DNA of 64,000 bases from Magnetococcus sp. PR-3 (GTDB lineage Bacteria > Pseudomonadota > Magnetococcia > Magnetococcales > Magnetococcaceae): contig NZ_JBAHUQ010000012.1 in assembly GCF_036689865.1 (NCBI RefSeq), forward strand, positions 93,907-157,906, read 5' to 3'. Below are positions 37,948 to 46,820 of the stretch, one piece after another. Made by a program: the position numbers and the translations under genes. Each line of letters opens with the position of its first letter. Position 1 is the stretch's first letter. The notes beneath the pieces are model-generated. The model did not search any database and was not told the origin of the DNA. It saw nothing but the letters and a program-made list of their open reading frames with translations.

Positions 37948-38112
37948 GTGTATATCTGTGTGTGTAAAGGTGTAACCAATCGCCAAATCCAAAAAGAGCT
38001 GGATAAAGGGGGGCGTAAAGTACGGGAACTACATGATAGTTTAGGGGTCACTGGGCAGTGCGGACGTTGTGGTAATTGTGTGAAGCGCATGCTAAAAGAG
38101 AGCAAAGCCTAA
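37948..38112 (+). CDS. bfd: Bacterioferritin-associated ferredoxin
   Basis: A 54-residue [2Fe-2S] protein that reduces the iron core of bacterioferritin so that iron can be released. All four cluster Cys are present: the CVC pair in YICVCKGVT and the CGRCGNC group in [15 protein letters not shown] chose the GTG at 37948 because AGGAG lies eight bases upstream and the resulting N-terminus ([14 protein letters not shown]) fits the family; an ATG at 37930 has no ribosome-binding site. It is the only intact gene of this iron cluster and sits directly upstream of the two broken bacterioferritin genes. Confidence 0.93.
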   Translation: MYICVCKGVTNRQIQKELDKGGRKVRELHDSLGVTGQCGRCGNCVKRMLKESKA

Positions 38113-38186
38113 CTAAGCCATTTTCATACCCAAAAAGAGGTATGTCCCTTACTCATTTTTTAGAGAAGAACCTTAAGGAGCAGAGC

Positions 38187-38663
38187 GTGAAGAGCAACCC
38201 AGAACTCCTAAGCACATTAAACGGTGTTTTGAAAATTCGGCTAACCGCCATTAATCAATTTTTTCTCCATGCACGCATGTTCCGCAGCTGAGGCTTTATC
38301 GGACTCAATAAAAAAGATTACAAGCTCTCTATTAAAGAGATGAAGCTGGCTGATGATCTGATTGAGCGTATCCTTTTTTTAGAAGGACTCCCCAATTTGC
38401 AAGATCTGGGCAAGCTCATGATTGGTGAAGAGCCCAAAGAGTGTTTAGAGTGTGATTTTAAATGGCAAATGGATGCCGTAGAAACAACACGAGATGCCAT
38501 AGAGCTTTGTGAAAAACAGGGCGATTATGTGAGCCGGAATCTACTGGAAAAAATTCTGGAAGAGTAAGAAGAGCATATTGACTGGCTAGAGGCCCAATTT
38601 GAGCAGATTAAGGATATGGGCCTGCCCAACTATCTACAGGCGCAGATGAAAGAGGAAGGCTGA
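38187..38663 (+). pseudogene. bfr: Bacterioferritin, heme-ligand-type subunit, two in-frame stops
   Basis: A full-length bacterioferritin frame (158 residues) starting at GTG 38187 behind AAGGAG. It is broken by TGA at 38289-38291 (position 35) and TAA at 38565-38567 (position 127 in E. coli numbering). Visible family parts: [55 protein letters not shown]. Of the ferroxidase ligands, Glu18 is Arg, His54 is Leu and Glu94 is Gln, while the heme ligand Met52 is kept. This subunit would therefore be the heme-binding, non-ferroxidase partner of a heteromeric bacterioferritin. The gene ends one base before the second bfr starts. Confidence 0.85.
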
Positions 38664-38664
38664 C

Positions 38665-39132
38665 ATGAAGGGTAACAAAAAAGTTATCGCACAGATGAAG
38701 AAGCTACTCGCTTATGAGTTAGCTGCTCGTGATCAGTACTTTATCCACTCTCGCATGTATGAAGATTAGGGCTACACTAAGCTGTTTGAACGGCTCAAGC
38801 ATGAGATGGAAGAAGAGACTGATCATGCGGCACGGCTGATTGCCCGCATTCTATTTTTGGAAGATACCCCAGATCTGACTCAACAAGCAGATATAAAAAT
38901 TGGCAAAGAGCCAAAGGTCATGCTGGCCAATGATCTGGAGATGGAACTTGCCGTGGTGGATATGCTGCGTGAAGCCATTAGTGTTTGCGAAAAAGAGCGT
39001 GATTACCAAACCCGAGAGATCCTCCTCGGCCTACTGGATGATACTGAAGAAGATCATGTCTACTGGCTGGAACAGCAGTTAGGCTTAATTGACAAGATCG
39101 GTCTGAAAAACTACTTGCAGTCACAAATGTAA
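38665..39132 (+). pseudogene. bfr: Bacterioferritin, ferroxidase-type subunit, one in-frame stop
   Basis: A full-length frame (155 codons) from ATG 38665 to TAA 39132, interrupted by TAG at 38767-38769, again at position 35, where bacterioferritins have a conserved Trp. Ferroxidase ligands are kept (Glu18 in YELAARDQY, Tyr25, Glu51 and His54 in EEETDHAARL, Glu94, Glu127, His130 in EEDHVYWLE) while the heme ligand Met52 is Thr. It complements the first subunit, as in two-gene bacterioferritins. A restart at an internal ATG would lose helix A and the Glu18 ligand, so no active product is expected without readthrough. Confidence 0.85.
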
Positions 39133-39159
39133 GGCAGACGATCCCTCTTCTATAAGGTT

Positions 39160-39193
39160 AGGCCCATTTTCTTCCTGAAAATGGGCCTTTCTT
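39160..39193 (+). terminator. Terminator after the bacterioferritin genes
   Basis: A twelve-pair stem (AGGCCCATTTTC / GAAAATGGGCCT) with a five-base loop followed by TTCTT, 28 bases after the second bfr stop. Confidence 0.9.
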
Positions 39194-39595
39194 ATATGGC
39201 CCTTGTTCATCTTTTCAAATCCCCCCCCTCTTCTCTCCTGCTTGTCATCAAAACGACAAAGTGAACATGCTTGCGATAGAGACGACAAAACCACACACAA
39301 GATTCTCCTTATTAAGCATAAACTTAACATTGGCATCGCACTTGATATAGAACACAGGATAGTAAGCATCCAGAACATGTTCTTTTATAAGGCATGTGGA
39401 AGCGTAACCATTAACGCGTAGAGATGAACAGAACGGTTGCACAAATCAGCTACAGACAAAACCGAGGGCATTTTGTGCGCCCAGCATAGACACCAATACC
39501 GTGTAGAACGTGACCGTCTAAAACATGGGTACCCTTCTGAACCAACACGGTGAAGCTCTGCGACAAGAAGGAGCTAACGGCTTAAGGTTAAAGAG

Positions 39596-39736
39596 ATGTT
39601 TAATGCCCTGACAGCTCTGCTCACACGCCTTTTACGCTGAGCATCACAGCACCGATCTTACGTGGGCCAGCTCAATGCACTAAAAAGGGCCATAGCTGGT
39701 GGCTACAGAGCTTTTTACAAAGAGCAAACAGGGTGA
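39596..39736 (+). pseudogene. Possible small protein with an in-frame TGA
   Basis: From ATG 39596 the frame reads MFNALTALLTRLLR, then TGA (39638-39640), then ASQHRSYVGQLNALKRAIAG and on to a second TGA at 39734. With the first TGA read as Trp it would resemble the short basic DUF1127-like proteins, but the match is weak. It is the only coding-like trace I see in the 39.19-39.82 kb gap; the rest of that gap shows nothing. Confidence 0.25.
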
Positions 39737-39815
39737 TATGTACCGATTCGATACCTTTGCCAATGCCAACCATAAAGGATGCTCAAGCCTAACAGGTCAC
39801 ATTGGCAAAGAGATA

Positions 39816-39892
39816 TTTCATGTGTGTCAGCTTCCCTCCCTCACTCCGTCCAGACACACATGAAAAGGGGAGGTCTCAGGAGAGACCTCCCC
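39816..39892. repeat. Two consecutive long hairpins upstream of modA
   Basis: Hairpin 1 (39816-39865) has thirteen-base perfect arms (TTTCATGTGTGTC / GACACACATGAAA) around a 24-base loop. Hairpin 2 (39867-39892) has eleven-base perfect arms (GGGGAGGTCTC / GAGACCTCCCC) and a four-base loop. On the minus strand hairpin 2 is followed by TTTT, like a terminator. They do not match the Moco riboswitch consensus that I know. Confidence 0.6.
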
Positions 39893-39959
39893 TACCTTAT
39901 CCATACCCATTTCTCTATTTTTCGCTATACTCCACTTTTACTTTTAAAAGAGGACATCC

Positions 39960-40706
39960 ATGCATTTCAAACCCCTTCTCGCGCTGCTGCTCTTTCTCCT
40001 GGTGACCCCCGCTGCTCAAGCAGCTGAAGCACGCATCGCCATAGCGGCCAACTTTACAGCTGTGGCTAAACAGATTGCCCAAGTTTTTCACCAAGAGAGC
40101 GGCCACACCCTGCGCATGAGCTTTGGGTCTACGGGCAAGCTCTATACACAGATTATCCATGGCGCCCCTTTTGATCTGTTTTTGGCTGCAGATAGCAACC
40201 GCCCGGAACGGTTGGAAAAAGAGGGAAAAACAGTCTCCAAGAGCCGGTTTACTTATGCCACAGGCCGTTTGGTCCTCTGGGGGCGTGATCTAAAGCAGCC
40301 AGAGGCTGTATTGGCCTATCTAAAAAAGGGGCAATTTAGAAAACTCGCCCTGGCCAACCCCAAAACAGCGCCTTATGGTGCGGCCGCCTTACAGACACTA
40401 AGCCAACTAAAGCTCGATAAAAAACTAAGGGCTAAGATGATTCGAGGGGACTCCATTGCCCAAACTTTTCAGTTTGTCGCAACGGGGAACGCCCAACTGG
40501 GTTTTGTTGCCGCCTCTCAAGTGGCCCGTAAACATCCTGGGTGGAGGGTTCCTCAATCGATGCACCTCCCACTTTCACAACAAGCGGTTCTATTAAAACG
40601 CGGGGCCAACAATCCGGCGGCTAAAGCTTTTTTAACCTTTATCAAACAGCAAAAAGCCCAACAGATCATCACCTCATTTGGTTATGGGGTTGAGTCCATG
40701 GAATAG
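39960..40706 (+). CDS. modA: Molybdate ABC transporter, periplasmic binding protein
   Basis: A 248-residue periplasmic protein with an N-terminal signal peptide (LLALLLFLLVTPAAQA) that binds molybdate or tungstate for the ModBC transporter. Family-typical stretches are IAIAANFTAVAKQIA, LRMSFGSTGKLYTQI, GAPFDLFLAADSNRPE, LALANPKTAPYGAAA and LGFVAASQV. First gene of modABC. A 214-bp gap without a convincing gene separates it from modB. Confidence 0.95.
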   Translation: MHFKPLLALLLFLLVTPAAQAAEARIAIAANFTAVAKQIAQVFHQESGHTLRMSFGSTGKLYTQIIHGAPFDLFLAADSNRPERLEKEGKTVSKSRFTYATGRLVLWGRDLKQPEAVLAYLKKGQFRKLALANPKTAPYGAAALQTLSQLKLDKKLRAKMIRGDSIAQTFQFVATGNAQLGFVAASQVARKHPGWRVPQSMHLPLSQQAVLLKRGANNPAAKAFLTFIKQQKAQQIITSFGYGVESME

Positions 40707-40920
40707 GATGCTTGGTCGTTCTATGGATCGAGATGGTATGGCTGTTCAGGTATGGCAAAACCGATCATGTTTACACGAACGGCTTAAGACACCAGGGCTT
40801 ATCCAGCCCTATGTTGGCACCGGTCTTTTCTGTTTTTTATATAAATCCTCAAGCCCCTGACTTTTTTTCATTACGTGGCTTGCTCGGTTCAACAGGGCAA
40901 CAACAACTTGGGATCATATT

Positions 40921-41586
40921 ATGTGGGACGCTGTTGTACTCACACTCAAACTGGCCTTTACCACGACACTCATTCTATTGGTGGTTGGCACCCCCATCGC
41001 ATGGTGGCTGTCCCAGAGCCGTGCCAAGTGGAAAGAGTTGGTCGGGACCATTGTTGCCTTGCCTTTGGTTTTACCACCCACCGTACTGGGTTTTTACCTG
41101 CTGATTATTATGAGTCCTGATAGCCCCTTAGGCCAAGCGGTAGAAGCCCTCTTTGGTACCACCCTGCCCTTCACCTTTGCTGGACTGGTTATTGGTTCCA
41201 CCATCTACTCTCTACCTTTTGTTGTACAACCCATACGTAACGCTATGGAGGCCATGGGTGAACGCCCTCTGGAGGCTGCCGCAACCCTAAGAGCCTCCCC
41301 CTGGGATACCTTTATCCATGTGGTATTGCCATTGGCCCGGCCAGGTTTTTTAACCGGCGCGGTGCTGGGGTTTGCCCATACGGTTGGTGAATTTGGGGTG
41401 GTGTTAATGATTGGCGGTAATATCCCTGGTGAGACCAAAGTGCTCTCCGTGGCCATCTATGACTATGTTGAGACCTTAGAGTGGGATAAAGCGCATCTGC
41501 TGGCTGGCGGTATGTTGCTGTTTGCCTTTGTGGTCATATGGTCTATGACCACCCTTGAAAAACGGATGGGGAGCAAGTTGCGATGA
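40921..41586 (+). CDS. modB: Molybdate ABC transporter permease
   Basis: A 221-residue inner-membrane permease with about five helices, forming the channel for molybdate. The cytoplasmic EAA loop is visible ([20 protein letters not shown]), as are the [14 protein letters not shown] and [20 protein letters not shown] segments typical of ModB. Four-base overlap (ATGA) with modC. Confidence 0.95.
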   Translation: MWDAVVLTLKLAFTTTLILLVVGTPIAWWLSQSRAKWKELVGTIVALPLVLPPTVLGFYLLIIMSPDSPLGQAVEALFGTTLPFTFAGLVIGSTIYSLPFVVQPIRNAMEAMGERPLEAAATLRASPWDTFIHVVLPLARPGFLTGAVLGFAHTVGEFGVVLMIGGNIPGETKVLSVAIYDYVETLEWDKAHLLAGGMLLFAFVVIWSMTTLEKRMGSKLR

Positions 41587-42668
41587 GCAACATCCAGGCA
41601 CATTTTCAGGATAACCTGGGCACATTCAACCTTGATGTCTCTTTAACCGCACCAGGCCGTGGGGTAACCGCACTGTTTGGCCACTCAGGCAGTGGAAAAA
41701 CCACTGTTTTACGGTGTGTGGCCGGCTTACATCGGGCTCAACGGGGAGAGCTGAGTTTTTTAGGGGAGAGATGGCAAAGCCAGACCCAGTTTATACCGAC
41801 CCACAAACGTCCCATTGGTTACGTATTTCAAGAGGCCAGCCTATTTCCACACATGTCTGTCAGGGGTAATTTGGATTTTGCCATCCAACGAGCCAAAGGC
41901 ACATCAAAGTGGATTGATTTTGATGAAGTGGTTGCCCTTTTGGGGGTCGAACCCCTATTGGAACGGGCACCTCTGCGTCTATCAGGGGGTGAACGACAAC
42001 GGGTCGGTATGGCCCGCGCACTGCTTACTCAGCCTAGATTATTGCTTATGGATGAGCCCTTGGCCGCCTTAGACCGTATCAGTAAACGTGAGATCCTACC
42101 TTACCTGGAATCTCTGCATGAACGTTTAGAAATTCCAACACTCTATGTGAGTCATGATTTAGAAGAGGTCGAACGCCTAGCAGACCATATGTGCTATCTG
42201 GAAAAGGGAGAGGTCAAACTACATGGCCCCATCGAGACACTACTGACACACCCAGAGCTCCCTTTTGCTAAAGATCCCGTGGCAGGTGTCGTCCTACAAG
42301 GCACCCCAACAGCTTTTGAAGCTGAGCACCACCTGACCAAACTACAAATTCACCCCGGCTTTAACGTCTATGTTCCTGGCGATCTAAACCAGCGCACGCA
42401 CTGCCGTTTACGCATTCAGGCGGCCAATGTCAGCCTTTCTCTACGCCCTCTAGAGGGTTCAAGCATCCTTAACCACTTCCCCGTTCGGGTGCATAGTGCC
42501 CACCCCATGGATGACGCCCGTATGAATGTGCGCATTACCTTGGGGCATGATCAAGAAGGGCCTGCACTATTGGCACGTATAACCAAAAAGTCCTGGCATG
42601 AATTAGAACTTGCCCCCAACAAAGCGATCTTTGCGCATGTCAAAAGCGTCTCTTTGGTTGATTCCTAA
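41583..42668 (+). CDS. modC: Molybdate ABC transporter ATP-binding protein
   Basis: A 361-residue ATPase that powers molybdate uptake. Walker A (GHSGSGKTT), Q-loop ([11 protein letters not shown]), signature ([15 protein letters not shown]), Walker B ([12 protein letters not shown]) and switch His (YVSHDLEE) are all present. The C-terminal part (about 290-360) is a MOP/TOBE-like molybdate-binding domain. Ends the modABC operon. Confidence 0.95.
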   Translation: MSNIQAHFQDNLGTFNLDVSLTAPGRGVTALFGHSGSGKTTVLRCVAGLHRAQRGELSFLGERWQSQTQFIPTHKRPIGYVFQEASLFPHMSVRGNLDFAIQRAKGTSKWIDFDEVVALLGVEPLLERAPLRLSGGERQRVGMARALLTQPRLLLMDEPLAALDRISKREILPYLESLHERLEIPTLYVSHDLEEVERLADHMCYLEKGEVKLHGPIETLLTHPELPFAKDPVAGVVLQGTPTAFEAEHHLTKLQIHPGFNVYVPGDLNQRTHCRLRIQAANVSLSLRPLEGSSILNHFPVRVHSAHPMDDARMNVRITLGHDQEGPALLARITKKSWHELELAPNKAIFAHVKSVSLVDS

Positions 42669-42818
42669 CCGCATCATTTTTGATGTTTAAAACCAAAGAG
42701 GTTGCATAAGGCAACCATGAAACGCTACCTTTATCTGTTCTGGTTTCAAAACGTTACATAAAATGGTCCGATCCTTTGCTGGACAGGACCATTTGGTACA
42801 TGGTGGAGTTGACCTGAC

Positions 42819-44006
42819 ATGGATCTTGAAAATACACATCTGGCTTCTAATTTAAGCATGCTTGCCGCCAATATTATTGAGCGCAGCCTGTCTGAACAGA
42901 TGAAGATTACTGATCTGGAGTTGGAGAAGCGCAAACGTCGACTTGATTTCACCAAAGCAGATGTTGATCGATTAACGGAGTGCAAAGAGTTGGTTGCAGC
43001 CAATGTTGATAAAGTAGTTGCAGAGTTTTACCGCCACTTAACCAAACTGCCTGAGGTGCAGCTCATTATTGGTGATCAAGAGACTTTCCGCCGCCTCAAA
43101 AACTCCCTCCGCAACTATATCATTGAACTGTTTGAAGGGTATTACGACCGAGACTATCTCAACAAACGTCTTCGTATTGGTAAGATCCATGAGCGTATTG
43201 GGGTCTCTCCCAGCCTTTACGTGACCGCCGTTGCTCGTTTAGAGAACATCCTACAATCCATGCTACTTAACGATGCTAAATCAGGCAAAGCCTGTAAGCT
43301 CTGCGATGCCCGTCGTGACTCATTGCACAAGTTGTTAATGCTGGATATGCAGCTTGTTTTTGATACCTACATCCATAGCCTGATCAATGAGGTCAACAGC
43401 GCCAAGGAAGAGGTAGAACGCTATGCAGAGAGCCTGGAAGAGACCGTCGCCCAACGCACCAAACAGCTCGAAGAGCTCTCAACCCGTGATGGTTTAACCG
43501 GGTTGCTCAACCAACGTACATTCCATACCGTCCTTCGCCGTGAGCTCTCCCGCGCTGAGCGCATTAAACAGCCCATCACGCTGGTCTATTTTGATCTAAA
43601 TAAGTTTAAACGCGTCAACGATACCATTGGGCATAAAGCAGGCGACCAAGTCCTCTCCAATGTGGGTAAAGCGGTTGAGAGAGCCTTGCATGATGATGAA
43701 GGCTCCGGCTTTCGCTATGGTGGTGATGAATTTGCCCTCATTATGCCCGACCAGGATATTCAACAAGCCTATGCCATTTGTAAAAAGCTGTGCGACGCCT
43801 ACGACCCCAAAGATAACCACGGTGTTAGCTTTAGCATTGGGTTGGCTCAACAAGGTCCTGAAGATTACTGCGACCTCGATAGCTTTATTCACCACGCAGA
43901 CAGTAATATGTATCATGCTAAAGGGGTCTCACGACAAAAGCAGGGCCACCAAATGTATGATGGTAAAACAGAAAAGGGCAATCAAACCGAACAAGATCAA
44001 CCCTGA
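42819..44006 (+). CDS. Globin-coupled diguanylate cyclase
   Basis: A 395-residue cytoplasmic oxygen sensor. The N-terminal globin-coupled-sensor domain (about 40-200) holds the proximal heme His in RIGKIHERIGV and the family-typical FYRHLTKLPEVQLIIG. A coiled coil follows (about 200-230), then a GGDEF domain (about 235-375) with an intact YGGDEF motif. It is like E. coli DosC (heme-bound O2 alters cyclic-di-GMP synthesis). I see no RxxD I-site at the usual place before GGDEF (the residues are DDEGSGFRY), so product inhibition may be absent. Single gene 150 bp after modC. Confidence 0.9.
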   Translation: MDLENTHLASNLSMLAANIIERSLSEQMKITDLELEKRKRRLDFTKADVDRLTECKELVAANVDKVVAEFYRHLTKLPEVQLIIGDQETFRRLKNSLRNYIIELFEGYYDRDYLNKRLRIGKIHERIGVSPSLYVTAVARLENILQSMLLNDAKSGKACKLCDARRDSLHKLLMLDMQLVFDTYIHSLINEVNSAKEEVERYAESLEETVAQRTKQLEELSTRDGLTGLLNQRTFHTVLRRELSRAERIKQPITLVYFDLNKFKRVNDTIGHKAGDQVLSNVGKAVERALHDDEGSGFRYGGDEFALIMPDQDIQQAYAICKKLCDAYDPKDNHGVSFSIGLAQQGPEDYCDLDSFIHHADSNMYHAKGVSRQKQGHQMYDGKTEKGNQTEQDQP

Positions 44007-44017
44007 CTTAAACCCCT

Positions 44018-44995
44018 CTAAAACGGCTCCGTCAGGTTACGGGCATCCCACTGGCGTCGGTAACGCTGGTCTAGCTCGGCCAGCTCTCCATCTAGCCTTT
44101 GCAGTTCATACCAACGGGTAAAACGCCCTTTTTTGCCCTGCTCATACCACTGTTCCATCTCAGCTTTCAGGGTGTCCCTACGCGAGTGTTTATCGGCAAT
44201 ATCCCCTTTAAGAATGGCCATATTCTCTAAGCCAACATCTAAAAGGTGATAACGCGCACCCGCCTCAAAGATGCGCACCCCACCCCCTTCAGCCGCAGTG
44301 TGTAGAACAGCATCTTCATGGGCAATCCGTACCCCAGCTAAAAAATCCACCCCAAACCTGGACCATTCCGTCCACCAAGGTAATGAAGGGCCCATCAACA
44401 CGGTAACCGCATGCCGACTAAGCTCCAGCAACCGTGGCAACGTTTTGTTGGTTAAGGCCGATGCTGTAATAAAAGCCCAATCAGCCTCGGGCAGAAGATA
44501 CTCACAAGCACTATCAGGTAGATCTCCTTGCTCAGGATCCCTTTCCAACACCTGCCAGTTACCCTCTTCGATCAAACGATCCAAGCCAGGATACCGCCCC
44601 ACCACCACAACTTTTTTATGGGTAAGGTGCCGTTTAAAATGATCAAAAACAGCAAGGTTGGCTGAACCTGGTGTCATCAAAGGGGTTGCTTCACGCGCCC
44701 AAGCCATGGGAATACCCAAACTGGCATTTAAAGCTGCCATGCCCACGGCAGCTTCATGAAAATTCCAAGACTTGACCCACGTAATCAGCTCACTTAATGG
44801 TCGTCCACGCAGTGAGCCCGACCATGGCAGGGTACGGGTCGCCACAGAGGGGCTCATGGCTAACCCCATACCCCCATCATCGGTCCGTACCACGGTCCAA
44901 ACAGGACCAATCGTCACTTCAGCAACCCGACCTTCTCCTGCTGCTAAAGTAGCCTGTTCCAACAGTTGATCATAAAGCGCCCAAGCTGATCCCAT
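44018..44995 (-). CDS. DUF364/DUF4213 putative heavy-metal chelation protein
   Basis: About 325 residues from ATG 44995, chosen for AGGAG seven bases upstream. The N-terminal DUF4213 region (about 1-85) and the DUF364 domain (about 100-240; KVVVVGRYPGLDRL, DWAFITASALTNKTLPRLLE, MGPSLPWW) are clear. A charged helical C-terminus follows (about 240-325). Family members are enolase-N-like/Rossmann proteins proposed to handle metal compounds and often lie near molybdenum or nitrogenase genes. Its position beside modABC fits, but the reaction is unknown. Confidence 0.8.
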   Translation of the reverse strand: MGSAWALYDQLLEQATLAAGEGRVAEVTIGPVWTVVRTDDGGMGLAMSPSVATRTLPWSGSLRGRPLSELITWVKSWNFHEAAVGMAALNASLGIPMAWAREATPLMTPGSANLAVFDHFKRHLTHKKVVVVGRYPGLDRLIEEGNWQVLERDPEQGDLPDSACEYLLPEADWAFITASALTNKTLPRLLELSRHAVTVLMGPSLPWWTEWSRFGVDFLAGVRIAHEDAVLHTAAEGGGVRIFEAGARYHLLDVGLENMAILKGDIADKHSRRDTLKAEMEQWYEQGKKGRFTRWYELQRLDGELAELDQRYRRQWDARNLTEPF

Positions 44996-45168
44996 TTTCC
45001 AACTCCTGTCTGCCTTACAACAAAGCATGTCGCTTTTCAGATAAATTGTCGGAACAAATACTCAACCCACAATCTACAGTAACATTATATTTCATACACT
45101 TGCAGCATGGCATAAAAACTGATTTAAGCCAAACATTGATAGATTTTGCAAACCCTGTTCCCAAACGT

Positions 45169-45606
45169 ATGGATACAATGATGGGCAGCCCCCTACCCAA
45201 TATCTGGTACAGCTGTTTTTCCAACTTTTCTGACCATCCTTTTGAGTTGGATGATCAGTTGTGGTTCACGGTTGAACACTATTTTCAGGCTGCCAAATTT
45301 GAAAATCGTGAGCAGCAGGCACGGATCTATCAATGCCCAAGCCCCATGACAGCAGCCCTCATGGGCAAAGACCGATCCGTTCCTATTCGACCAGATTGGG
45401 AGAAGGTTAAAAGGGAGGTTATGGATCGTGCCATTAATGCCAAGTTTGATACCCATACTCAACTTGATGAATTTCTACAAGAGACCACCCCCTACCCGCT
45501 GGTTAACTACACGGCCTTTGACCCTTTTTGGGGGCAAGATAAACAAGGCAAAGGGCAAAATCAGCTTGGTCAGCTACTTATGGAACGACGGAGCCGCATG
45601 TTATGA
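45169..45606 (+). CDS. NADAR family protein (YbiA-like)
   Basis: A 145-residue soluble protein of the NADAR family (formerly DUF1768), N-glycosidases acting on riboflavin intermediates or on ADP-ribosylated guanine in DNA. Family marks: FSNFSDHPFELDDQLWFTVE then HYFQAAKF, the VPIRPDWEKVKREVMDRAI stretch, and FWGQDKQGKGQNQLGQLLM. An upstream in-frame ATG at 45046 would add 41 residues with no family match. I chose ATG 45169. It overlaps the next gene by ATGA. Confidence 0.85.
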   Translation: MDTMMGSPLPNIWYSCFSNFSDHPFELDDQLWFTVEHYFQAAKFENREQQARIYQCPSPMTAALMGKDRSVPIRPDWEKVKREVMDRAINAKFDTHTQLDEFLQETTPYPLVNYTAFDPFWGQDKQGKGQNQLGQLLMERRSRML

Positions 45607-46436
45607 GCGTTGTACGTAGCATCATGATGGTCGCGGGTGACAACCCCCAGCACCTAAACAAAATTCCTTCCTTGGCCGCCGATTGGGCCATGGTCAATTT
45701 GGAAGATGGTGTGGGGGATAAAAACAAAGCTCGTCAACTGGTTGCAGAGATACTTGGTACGCTAGACCCCAACATCCTTGCGAATAAGGTGGTGATCCGC
45801 ATCAACCCCATGGACCGGGGAGGCTTAAAGGATTTAAAAGCTTTAAGTCACCTTAAGCCCAAAGCATTCCGCCTACCTAAAGTTGAAGATCAAGAAACAC
45901 TTCATATGGCCTTAATGCAGATTGATGAGGCCGTTGATCTTCATTTTACAGTGGAGACCCGAGCCGCCTGGAACATGCTGGATCGCTTTAAAATTGATCA
46001 TCGGGTCACAACGGCCTATTTAGGAATTCTCGACCTTATGGCTGATCTGGGCATTCCCCAGTCACTGCTCAAGCCAGACAATCCCACCATTGATTATATC
46101 CTGGCACGTTTTCTTGTTCAGTGCCGAAGCAACGACCTTATGCCTGTTTCTTTTGTGTATCAGGATCACCGTAATCTACAAGCATTAGAGAAGTGGTGTC
46201 ACAAGGTTAAAGCGATGGGCTATACAGCCAAAGGGTGTATCGCACCTGCCCAAGCACAGATCATCAACCGTATTTTTGCTCCTGATCAAGCAGCCTTACA
46301 GCGTGCACGACAGATTGTTGAACGTTTTCACGAACACAAAACGCAGGGCGTGACAGGGTTTGTTGATCCTGATTATGGCTTCATAGATGAACCAATCGCC
46401 AGGGATGCCCAACACCTGTTAACCCTGGAAAGTTAA
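45603..46436 (+). CDS. HpcH/HpaI aldolase / CitE-like lyase
   Basis: A 277-residue cytoplasmic TIM-barrel enzyme of the CitE/malyl-CoA lyase superfamily that cleaves or forms C-C bonds in CoA thioesters or hydroxy acids. Visible: MMVAGDNPQHL, the NLEDGVGDKNKARQ magnesium region, VIRINPMDRGG, LPKVED, HFTVETRAAWNML and GCIAPAQAQIINRIF. The substrate is not assignable. It is coupled to the NADAR gene (ATGA) and followed nine bases later by a hemerythrin gene. Confidence 0.85.
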   Translation: MSVVRSIMMVAGDNPQHLNKIPSLAADWAMVNLEDGVGDKNKARQLVAEILGTLDPNILANKVVIRINPMDRGGLKDLKALSHLKPKAFRLPKVEDQETLHMALMQIDEAVDLHFTVETRAAWNMLDRFKIDHRVTTAYLGILDLMADLGIPQSLLKPDNPTIDYILARFLVQCRSNDLMPVSFVYQDHRNLQALEKWCHKVKAMGYTAKGCIAPAQAQIINRIFAPDQAALQRARQIVERFHEHKTQGVTGFVDPDYGFIDEPIARDAQHLLTLES

Positions 46437-46445
46437 GAGAAAAAA

Positions 46446-46820
46446 ATGCAGATGATTGCACTTGGCATTGAATTTATGGATCTCCAACACCAGCAGTTCG
46501 TAGAGACACTGAGATCACTAAAAGAGGAACCAGATGAGAAAATACTGGAGACCTTTCCTCTTATTGTAACCGCGCTGACCGAGCATTTCTCCCAAGAGGA
46601 GGCGCTGATGCAACAGTGCGGATTTGGTGCTCTACAGGAACATCGGGGAGAACATCAGCGGCTATTGGGTGAGTGCGCTATGCTCACTCGTTTTGCTAAA
46701 CGTGGTGGCGCAGGCTCGATTATAACCTTCCTTACCGCAGAGCTTCCGAAGTGGTTTGATACGCACTTACAAACCATGGATGCCGCACTGGCCCGCCATG
46801 CGCTTGATCATCCTTTATGA
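46446..46820 (+). CDS. Bacteriohemerythrin
   Basis: A 124-residue four-helix di-iron protein. Metal-ligand motifs are FMDLQHQQFVETL, TEHFSQEEALMQQCGFG, ALQEHRGEHQRLL and WFDTHLQTMDAAL, giving the His and acidic ligands expected. It could bind O2 for storage, delivery or sensing. Compared with canonical members the C-terminal HxxxxD ligand motif (HLQTMD) is kept. It overlaps the next gene by ATGA. Confidence 0.9.
   Translation: MQMIALGIEFMDLQHQQFVETLRSLKEEPDEKILETFPLIVTALTEHFSQEEALMQQCGFGALQEHRGEHQRLLGECAMLTRFAKRGGAGSIITFLTAELPKWFDTHLQTMDAALARHALDHPL

Noticed and set aside
39816..39892. Moco riboswitch upstream of modA
   Set aside because: The hairpins lack the sequence landmarks of the molybdenum-cofactor riboswitch as I know them; left as unexplained structure.
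40678..40860. Possible small gene between modA and modB
   Set aside because: Overlaps the modA end in another frame and has no recognisable features; a long intergenic gap is more likely.
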